The translations under genes were made by a program, and so were the position numbers. 64,000 bases of DNA from Lepraria neglecta (lineage: Eukaryota > Ascomycota > Lecanoromycetes > Lecanorales > Stereocaulaceae): contig CM065650.1 of NCBI GenBank assembly GCA_033220425.1, positions 868,001 through 932,000 of the forward strand, read 5' to 3'. A model generated the notes under the pieces. It was not told the origin of the DNA. It saw only the letters and a program-made list of their open reading frames with translations, and did no database searches. Below, one piece after another: positions 55,499-64,000 of this stretch (positions are counted from its first letter, which is position 1; each line of letters starts with the position of its first letter).

Positions 55499-57485
55499 CT
55501 ACAATAATTGCCCTAATAATGCTGGTTCGGCTCTGACAGGTTCTTCACCTGGAGTCGGTCCTTTCTGATCGGTCAAAGGCTTCACCTCCTTCCTCTCCCT
55601 CATCTCTTCCCATCCAGGTGCCATGAGCCCCTGCTCTTCAAACTCCTCATCACAGATAATTTTGATGATCTTAACTTTCCACTTGCCAACTCTCATGAAC
55701 AGCGTATCACCACCAATGATATAGTTCTCCGTTTCCTTGCCCTCAAAATTAGTAGCCGGCGTCCAATCAACTTGATCGCTCATCGTCCCTGTTCCACCCG
55801 GCCTAGCACCCAGGTAGGCACCTTTATTAACAATCATGCGATGGCCTTCGCTTCGAGAGGCTACCATGCCAGCGTGATAGAGGACTCGGGAGATAGGTTG
55901 GTTATACACGAGAGATTTGGGGAGAGTGAGGCTGTGGAATGGTGGGCTGTCGGCATTGACTATAGGCGCTGTTTCGTTGAGTACCCTGTTCACGTCGGGC
56001 GGCCTCTCCCTATTGGCTTTAGCAGGCATTTGAGGCAGGGAAGTCGAAGATTTCTTGAACAGTGATCTATGCTCTTGCTCGGTGTCTTCCGCTATTTTCT
56101 GCCCGTGTACGATTCTGAGGACCTCCTTGGCCAGTTTGTGTTGGGCAACGCGTTTCGAGGCATCCTTGTTATGCTCTTCCATCAGCTTGTCGAGTTCGTT
56201 GAGCGGTTCAAATGTAAATAACTTGAGGTATCGATGGACGTCTGCGTCTGCCATTCGGAGGAAGAACTGCAGCCGGATTAGTTAGAAATGATATCGAGTA
56301 AGGTCCAGCCCGGCCTTTATTACCTGGTACAGATCGAATGGACTCGTCATCTCCCCATCCAGCCAGATGGCGTTGCCTGCACTTTTCCCAAACTTCTCGC
56401 CAGAAGATGTTGTCAACAACGGAACAGTGAAACCCATAGGTTTCTTAAGGAACACTTCCTTCTCTTTCATGGTTTTTTCATCCTGCAGGAAAACAGGATC
56501 GTAGTGGTTGTGCCTGATCCAATTGATGGTGTCTATTCCAGTGAGAATATTGCCAAATTGATCTGACCCTCCAACTTGCACCTGGATATCCTTTGTAGAA
56601 TACATGTGCCACCAGTCCCAAGCTTGTAGTAACGGATAGGTGAACTCCGCGAAAGACATTCCTTCTTTACTCGTCATTCTGTTTTTCACTCTGGAAAGGT
56701 AACCCTATTAGTGTCCTTGCGATTATCACAGCTACAGTAGACGCACTTACGTGTCCCTACCCAGCATTGTCCCCAGCCTGGTGCCACGTCCGGCCAGCTT
56801 CAAAAGCTCGAGAGCAGGCAGCTTGTGGAGCCACGCATTATTGTTGGTCAACTCCCTTCTCCATGCCCATTCCCACTGATATCCGTATTCTCTGGCACGG
56901 TCTTCTATGTGTTGCCACATTCCCTTTAGCTGCAGATGTATTTTCATCATATTGACTTTTCGCACCGAGGAATGCTGGATGTCCCGAGTTGTGGTTCGCC
57001 CGATTGGATCCCCGATCTGTGCAGTCGCACCTCCAAGCTGCCCATTGTAAGTCTTCGCAGGATGTACAGCTAATTAGCAGGGTACCCACCAAAGAACACG
57101 CATGGAATCCCTTAATGTAGGACCAATAGAGTACCATCAGTGGTAGCAAATGTCCAACATGCATGGACGATGCCGTAGGGTCGACTCCGCAGTAGATGCC
57201 AACTCGTTTCTCCGTCATCAGTCTTTCCAGGTCATCTCGTGATCCGACGACTTGATTGACGTATCCCCTCTTCTCCAGCATCGATAGCATACTCTCTTTC
57301 CTCCCCGCTTTGATCTCCGTAGACTGTCGCGCCCATTCTAGCTTTGCTTCCAAAGTCTTCTGGAGATAGCTCTGGGTGATATTTCGCTTCTGGGTCACGG
57401 GGCCCGACAGGCGCATGCGACGTGCACATGACGGGCAAACATATGGCGAATTTTGCAAGAGTCTGGGAGGAGGTTTAGATATCAT
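55499..57485 (-). CDS. MSY1: Mitochondrial tyrosyl-tRNA synthetase
   Basis: Charges mitochondrial tRNA-Tyr. Exons 57090-57485, 56751-57037, 56324-56690 and 55499-56266 give about 605 residues. The N-terminus is Arg/Ser-rich for import. The catalytic domain shows IYCGVDPTASSMHVGHLLPL (class I HIGH-type motif), GGATAQIGDPIGRT after splicing, YPLLQAWDWWHMY, QVGGSDQFGNILTGID, and KFGKSAGNAIWL (KMSKS-type). The C-terminal part carries an S4-like RNA-binding region (LVYNQPISRVLYHAGMVASR) and a Lys/Glu/Pro-rich end. In filamentous fungi such as Neurospora this protein may also help splice group I introns (CYT-18); whether it does here cannot be read from sequence. Its start lies about 190 bp from the divergent GH36 gene. 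Confidence 0.93.
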
Positions 57486-57673
57486 TGAAAGTCGTTCCAG
57501 ATTAATACAGACAACATGAAAGGAGATGCAAGAGTACAAAAGTCTTTAGCGCGTAAATTGAAAGCGGAACTATTCCGTCATCGTGTCCCGAAAACGGCAA
57601 GGGGAAGCGAGAGGAAGACAACGACCCGAAGGAATGCGGGCAACCCTCGAACCGATGAAGTTTGATATTCGTC
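57486..57673. promoter_or_regulatory. Compact divergent promoter
   Basis: Only about 190 bp (or 250 if the downstream ATG is used) separate the starts of MSY1 and the GH36 gene, so regulatory sites are probably shared or overlapping. No specific site recognised. Confidence 0.5.
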
Positions 57674-60641
57674 ATGGTCACCAACGACTTGTATGGAAAG
57701 CCATTCCAGCTCAAGTTCGTCAGACCAGCCCAGATGCTGTTATTCGCTAACGCCGTCTGTGACCCGCCCTTGGGACAGGCCACGGTCATTCCACATGGCC
57801 AAACGGTGCGCTTTTCGATCAAGCTCTGCGGGTATCTGCCTCGAGTGGCGTACTAAACTTTCCTTAGGTCAAATTTACCGTCCTCCTAGAATCTAGTAGG
57901 TCTTTTCCAGAGCAAACATGGGAGGCTGTGCTTTGGCACAATGGCCACGAAAATCGAGAATGGCGAGAGCTTCCACTTCAAGAACAGGATGCAGCTATTA
58001 GTCCCGTAATGCTGATTTTACAATTCTTTCTGGGAATCCATTGACTCATTGATTCTATAGCTTGCCCTCAGCTCTTCCAATAGAGCCAATGTATATCGAC
58101 GGTTCTTTTCAGTTGAGCTGCCAAATCGTGCCAATTCCGCAGAACCTGTGCAGTTCACCTTGAAATATCGCACTGTTAAAAGCGAACCTTGGAAATGGGT
58201 GAATGAGGATTCATGTCTCACAGATGGCATGCTCTACTTCCAACCTCACCAGCCACCCTCAGAATTGGGAGACTACCTCCGAGGTTATAGCTCGGATCTA
58301 TCCATTCACTCAGTCCCAAGTGAAGCCCCAGATACCCAACTCTGGTCTCTTACTTCTCCTGTCCGAGGTGCAGTAAGAACGGAGTCTGGTTGGGCCAACA
58401 TCAGCCTTGGCATTCCACGCAGCTACACCCGCTGGTTCTCACTGGTAAGGATTTGGAGCCCGTGGCTCGCTCCTCGGCATGGCAAAGATATCTTTAATCC
58501 ACCTCAAGATGCTCTACTTTCATCTTTTCTACGCTGGGACGGCCTTCATTTGGTTCTGCTAGCCGTAAGTGGCGTGGACGATGTTTTGACAGTCTTCAAG
58601 GGGGATCATGAAGGAAACGTGATTATTTCGGCAAGAAACGATCGTCCAGAGATAAGTGAGGCAAGGGTCATTGCTGCTGTAGGGACCAGCTTTGAGAACG
58701 CAAATGCTGCTGTTATGTACCATGCCAGAAAAATTGTTCGCGGAGACGAATACATGAGTAATGAGATCAAGGCTGAGATGAAGACGGCTATCGAGAATGA
58801 TGTCAGAGCTGAATGGATGGAGAACTGGTATGACGGTCTTACGTACTGCACATGGAACGCACTTGGACAGGATTTGAATGAGGACAAGATCTATAAGGCA
58901 TTGGACATCTTGAAGAAGAACAACATCAAAAGTAAAGTGCGACTTGCTTGGCTTGGATAATCTGTTGCTTATGAGAACCAGTCACGAACTTGATCATCGA
59001 CGACAATTGGCAATCTATTGTGTGTTCGACCATTGACAATTGTGTCAGCCGCATACTAAAGACTGATAGGAGAGAGGCACCGGAAGTCAATTCCAAAGTG
59101 GCTGGACAGACTTCGAAGCCAACAAGGAGGGCTTCCCTCATGGGTTGAAACACACGGTCACGACTATTCGTGATAACCACCCTAATATCCATCACGTGGC
59201 GGTTTGGCATGCCATAGTACATCTCTCACCATCGCGTGGCAGGCATGCAATAGCTGACATCAAGACAGGCAGGTTACTGGGGCGCCATCTCTCCCAACGG
59301 GAATATCGCAAAGGACTACAAGACCGTGAAGCTGCACAAGGAGAGTAGTTTGATACCAGGGGACCACATAACGATGGTAGATGCCGACGACATTGCACGG
59401 ATGTACAATGACTTCTACAAGTACGTTTTTCCCAATTCCTATATCTCCACATATTAATTTCCACTTACAGGTTCCTTCTCACCTCTGGCGTCGACTCCGT
59501 GAAAACAGACGCCCAATTCGTCCTCGACCTCCTCGCCGACGCCCCAGACCGCCTGCGCTTCATAAAGTCGTACCAAGACGCCTGGACCATCAACTCCCTC
59601 CGCTACTTCTCGATAAGGGCCATCTCCTGCATGTCGCAGCTCCCTCAAATTCTGTTCCACACACAATTACCCCTCAACAAGCCTCGCATGATGGTTCGCA
59701 ACTCCGACGACTTCTTTCCCGGAATACCTACCTCGCATCCTTGGCATATATTCGTGAATGCGCACAACTCGCTCTTGACATCTCATTTGAATATTCTGCC
59801 GGATTGGGACATGTTCCAGACTATCCACTCGTACTCTGGGTTTCACGCTGCGGGCCGCTGCGTCTCTGGTGGACCTATATATATCACTGACGAGCCAGGC
59901 GAACATAACATTGAGCTGCTCAATGAGATGACAGCTCGCACTATCAAAGATACAACCATCATCCTCCGCCCTCCGGTCATTGGCAAGACCGTAGAAGTCT
60001 ACACCGCCTACGAAGAAGAGCGTTTGCTCAAAGTAGGCACTTTCACTGGTGGCAAAGGTGGTACTAGCATACTCGCACTCTTCAACGTAAGCGAGCGTGT
60101 GCTATCAGAGCTAGTAAACATCAATGCTTTCCCAGGTATTGAGAGTGGGGAGGAGTATGTTGTTCGAGCCCACTCGACAGGCGAGATATCTCGTTCTATC
60201 AGACCTGATAGTGAAACACCTGTTGTATCGCTCGAGGTGGACTTCAAAGGCTATGAGATCCTCTCTGCCTATCGTCTCCAGGCTATCACCCGGAACTCTT
60301 CGCCAGCAAAAGTTGCCATCCTCGGCCTTTTAGGCAAAATGACTGGAGCAGCTGCCGTAACATCCTCCAACATGAAGATTAATGACCAGAACGGAAGGTT
60401 ACAGATTGAAGTAGTGCTGAAAGCTCTGGGAATGTTGGGAATTTTTGTTTCCACCCTGCATGACATGTCTGTGGAAGACGATCTATTGATTATGCTGCAT
60501 GGAATGGTGATTCCGATGGATACGGTCAAGATCTGTCAGGACAAACCTGTGTTGGAAATTGATGTGGAGAAGGCGTGGAATGCGATGAAAATCCACCCCG
60601 GATGGAGCAACGAAGTCACGTTGGAGGTGTTTGTGCGTTGA
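57674..60641 (+). CDS. GH36 raffinose-synthase/alkaline alpha-galactosidase-like protein
   Basis: Seven exons: 57674-57805, 57868-58005, 58061-58931, 58982-59019, 59070-59216, 59269-59420 and 59471-60641, about 882 residues; introns are 50-62 bp. The N-terminal sandwich domain reads PPLGQATVIPHGQTVKFTVL then TWEAVLWHNG. The TIM barrel starts WYDGLTYCTWNALGQDLNED and LIIDDNWQSIERG, goes through VWHAIAGYWGAISP, the nucleophile motif SGVDSVKTDAQ, and SGGPIYITDEPGEHN. The C-terminal domain is beta-rich. Plant relatives make or cut raffinose-type sugars or act on seed galactosides; fungal members are mostly uncharacterised. No signal peptide, so intracellular. The ATG at 57734 is an alternative start. 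The mini-exon of 38 bp is clear from phase. Confidence 0.92.
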
Positions 60642-61176
60642 AAAGTGATTGGGAAAAGTCGGGTCTGGCGTTCTTGGGAATGACTCGAACACATCATCAG
60701 AATGGACTTACGTCAGAACATCAGCAAAATATACATAGACGAGTACTATAGATGCTTAGTGACTTGAATCTTCGCAAATATTTCACCGTATCTGTGTATC
60801 TCTTCATCTATTGGCCAATGCAAAGCTGTTGAACAAGCACCTTCCTTTCTGGGCAATGATTTGCACACCGCCACCAGCCCGTCACCAATTGGCGAATGAC
60901 TCAATTCCTCAAGGTTTGCCTCTTGGCAGGTTGTCCTTCGTAACACATTGGCTGATCAATTTGAAAATTCTCGTATCTTCCAAAATGCGGGCAAGTCCCC
61001 GAAATGCTGACTCAACCCTCGCACTGAGCCTGAGTCACCTTTGTGGTAGCTGTTCATTTACTTAGGAAGCCTCGTTTTCAAGGCCTGATATTCCATACTG
61101 AGCAGCCATCATATTCATAGAGCCTTTAAAGCATGCTCCCTCGTCCCACAGCCAGCTCACAGTTGCGTGCTCTACC
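60642..61176. other. Intergenic stretch
   Basis: About 530 bp holding the 3' end of the GH36 gene and the promoter of the ABC transporter. No further element recognised. Confidence 0.45.
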
Positions 61177-64000
61177 ATGGACCAAAACCGAAGCCCGCCC
61201 GCAATCGCCGGCTTGACCGCGCTGATAGTGGTGTTCTTCCTCACTGTTCCTACTTTCCTCAAGCTATTCGAAAATGTGAGGTCAAAACTCAAGCCCAAAG
61301 ACTACGAGGACGTCCACAAGCTCTACGAGGACGAAGATGGCGCTGCCACAGAAGAGAGTCAGAAGGAGTACTCAGCCGCACTCCCCAAATATCTTATTCT
61401 TTCCAGCACTATCATTGGCTTTTTAGCCTCTACTACCACAGCAGTGATCACCACTGTTATGCCAATGACTACTATGTATCTCAACAACTGGCTCTTATTC
61501 AGCAGCTGGGTACACAAAAGATCCTCAAATCTCATAGGGATACTGACAACTAATAAACCAACAGTCCCTACTGGTTATCGAAACGGTGTATATCGCTGTA
61601 GACCACGACTCTAGGAGGAGATTCGAATATGGTAGATTGAGTGCGACGGCCTCCGTTGCAATATTCGTAGCCCTTTGCGTCCGATACGGCGCCATTCTCT
61701 CTTACAGTGACCTTGAGGTGTACAGCATTTTCGTTGCACTAGATGCTGTCCAAATAGTGGCTGCAGTGATATCCTGTATTTCGTCTTTGTCATTGCCCAG
61801 ACGACCGTCCGTATTCGAAAAAGACCATACGGTCGAAGGCCAATATACCGTCTCCGCACTCAACAGGTTTACTTTTGGCTGGGCCGGAAAAATGCTTGCT
61901 CTTGCGAGAAACAAGAAGACTCTAGACTTGACTGACCTGCCCAAGCTACATTTCAAAGCGCGCTCTGCTTATTTAGAAGGCGATTTCGAGTCTAGGAAGA
62001 AGAGAGGCAGTCTATGGAAAGGCCTGATGATTGCGCACTATGCCGAGATCATCTTTCAATCGACCTACGCTATCGTCCAGTCCGCTGCGCAATTTGCACC
62101 CCAACTAGCGATGTACTGGCTATTGAAGACTATTGAGAGACGCTCGAATGGTGCACAGACCCCCAAAGTGGCCTGGGTCTTCGTGCTCGCACTCGGCTTG
62201 TCCATCATCTTCGCATCTTGGGGTCAAGCCTGGGCCCATTTCATTGCATATGCCAGGTTGGGCCAACCAGTCCGTTCCGAGCTCTCCGCCATGATCTTCT
62301 CAAAAGTAACTCGGCGGAAAGATGTCAAAGGTGTCCCGAAGGCAAAGATCTCCGCTGATCTACCAATTACTCCCGCTACTGTGCCTGTAGAGGTCAATGG
62401 ATCAAACCCGCTGAATGCGACTGATTCAAACCCAATGGCCGCCATTGACCCGGTTCGAGGCGTCAAAGGCAAGGCAGAAACCGGTGATGAAGAAGACATA
62501 CAGAAAACCCGCCAGAGCACCATAAATCTTGTCGTAAGCTAATTGCTCTATCCTGCCTGTTGAATCTGGACTCTGACACGATATCATAAAGGGCGTAGAC
62601 GCAAAACGTGTCGCGGATTTTATGCTCTTCTATACGGTTTTCCCAGAAACCATCACTGAGTTGGCAGTTAGTATCATTTTCTTGCTCAACATCATCGGGT
62701 GGCAAAGCCTACTAGCTGGGTTTGCCGTCTTGGTTGTCCTTTTACCAGTCAACATCTATGTGTCCAAGCATTACAGCGACGCAGAAGATGATCTCATGAA
62801 GGTCCGAGATCAGAAGATGGTGGTTGTGACTGAAGCTCTACAAGGCATACGACAAATCAAATTCTCAGCAGAAGAACAGCAGTGGCAAGAAAAGATCGGC
62901 AAGAAACGAGACGAAGAGCTAAAGACCCAGTGGAAAGTATTTTGCCTGGACACGGTCCTTATTTCTGTATGGATTCTTGGTCCTCTAATGCTGAGCACCG
63001 TGTCTTTGGCGGTCTACGCTATACTGCAGGGCAACTTGACAGCTTCCGTAGCCTTCACAACGCTCACGGTGATGAGTAACATGGAAGCTACCTTGGCCAT
63101 TCTACCAGAAACGATATCCGAGGGGCTGGAAGCATGGGTTTCTGTAAAGAGAATCGATGAATATCTCAATGCTGCAGAGAGAGACACATACGTCACCTCT
63201 GGTACCGCAGTCAGCTTCAAAGATGTGTCCATAGCTTGGCCAGCGGACTCGCAGGAAGAAGACCCAGCACGTTTCATCCTGCGTGATATCAATATCAGAT
63301 TCCCACCTCAAGAACTCAGTGTGATTTCGGGGCAGACAGGATCTGGCAAAAGCCTGTTACTGGCAGCGATCATCGGAGAAGCGGACAAGCAGTCAGGTAC
63401 AATCAAAGTGCCTAAAGCTCCTGCTATGCAAGATCGTTACGATTACAAAGCTAATAAAAGCGACTGGATCATCGAGAATGCCACTGCGTTCGTTGCACAG
63501 ATCCCCTGGATAGAAAATGCCAGCATCAAGGACAACATCCTCTTCGGTTTACCGTTCGATTCTGGCCGATACAATAAAGTGATCAGCTGCTGTGCTCTGG
63601 AAAAAGACCTTGAGATGATGATCGCAGGGGATCTGACAGACATTGGTGCCAATGGTATCAACCTGTCTGGAGGTCAGCGATGGCGGGTGTCGTTTGCAAG
63701 AGCGTTGTATTCAAGGGCTGGGATCTTAATCCTTGATGACATCTTCAGGTAAGTCCCTGGGTCCGATCTCTACGAAAGCTTTGTGGCTCATTTTCTGCAG
63801 CGCTGTAGATGCACACGTTGGCCGGCAGCTCTTCGAAGATGCTCTAACAGGTGAGCTAGGAGTTGGCAGGACCCGCATTCTAGTAACCCACCATGTGAGT
63901 TTGGTCTTGCCCAAAACAAACTATGCTGTGATACTGGGACAAGGGACAATACAGCATGCAGGCTCTGTGGAAGATCTGCGCCGCACGGGCGTCCTAGAAG
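61177..64000 (+). CDS. ABCC-type (MRP/YCF1-like) ABC transporter, cut by window edge
   Basis: Exons 61177-61509, 61565-62533, 62592-63748 and 63802 to the edge. About 900 residues are visible, roughly the first half to two thirds of a full ABCC pump. N-terminal spans (AIAGLTALIVVFFLTVPTFL; LILSSTIIGFLASTTTAVIT; ATASVAIFVALCVRYGAILS) resemble the TMD0 of long MRPs. TMD1 contains WKGLMIAHYAEIIFQSTYAI and FPETITELAVSIIFLLNIIG. NBD1 has Walker A SGQTGSGKSLLLAAIIGE, the Q-loop AQIPWIENASIKDNILFG, signature LSGGQRWRVSFARAL, Walker B ILILDDIFSAVD and switch His in LVTHHVSLVL. Such pumps export glutathione conjugates, toxins or metabolites, often to the vacuole. The second half lies beyond the window. 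Confidence 0.92.

Overview
The window reads as nuclear DNA of a filamentous ascomycete (Pezizomycotina). Most genes carry several introns of 45-110 bp with GT..AG ends and CTAAC/CTGAT-like branch sites. The gene families are typical of that group: DUF2293, DUF6594, a hybrid histidine kinase, a LaeA/UMTA-like methyltransferase and a GH36 raffinose-synthase-like protein. Nothing in the sequence fixes the class or species. Exon joins below were worked out by hand from splice signals, phase and family resemblance.

Layout. 0.4-8.7 kb: OMP decarboxylase, a DUF2293 protein and a ten-exon hybrid histidine kinase. 9.4-10.1 kb: CENP-X (MHF2), followed by remains of a small secreted protein. 11.7-19.7 kb: a protein with two retropepsin-like domains, a DUF6594 membrane protein, SWC5 of the SWR1 complex, and two membrane proteins of unknown role. 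19.7-23.3 kb: gene-poor, with a decayed coding stretch, a small gene that has duplicated an exon-intron unit, and a Cys-rich small protein. 23.8-25.7 kb: a C2H2 transcription factor. 26-28.5 kb: minisatellite and a leucine-rich remnant. 28.7-30.7 kb: eIF2B gamma.

30.9-38.3 kb is an accessory island: a short DNA transposon with perfect 25-bp inverted ends, a methyltransferase, a decayed cytochrome P450, about 2.6 copies of a 250-bp tandem repeat with transition-only differences of the kind RIP makes, and an alpha/beta hydrolase. The three enzymes could be the remains of a small secondary-metabolite or detoxification cluster.

39.8-64 kb returns to conserved genes: a two-TM protein of unknown role, mitochondrial EF-G, succinate-semialdehyde dehydrogenase, a secreted glutaminyl-cyclase-like M28 protein, a conserved mitochondrial membrane protein, a nuclear Lys/Ala-rich protein, MSH6, mitochondrial tyrosyl-tRNA synthetase, the GH36 enzyme, and an ABCC transporter that runs off the right edge. 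Several housekeeping products act together in the cell (mitochondrial translation: EF-G and TyrRS; chromosome upkeep: MSH6, CENP-X, SWC5), but nothing suggests they form an operon-like unit. No rRNA, tRNA or CRISPR array was recognised.
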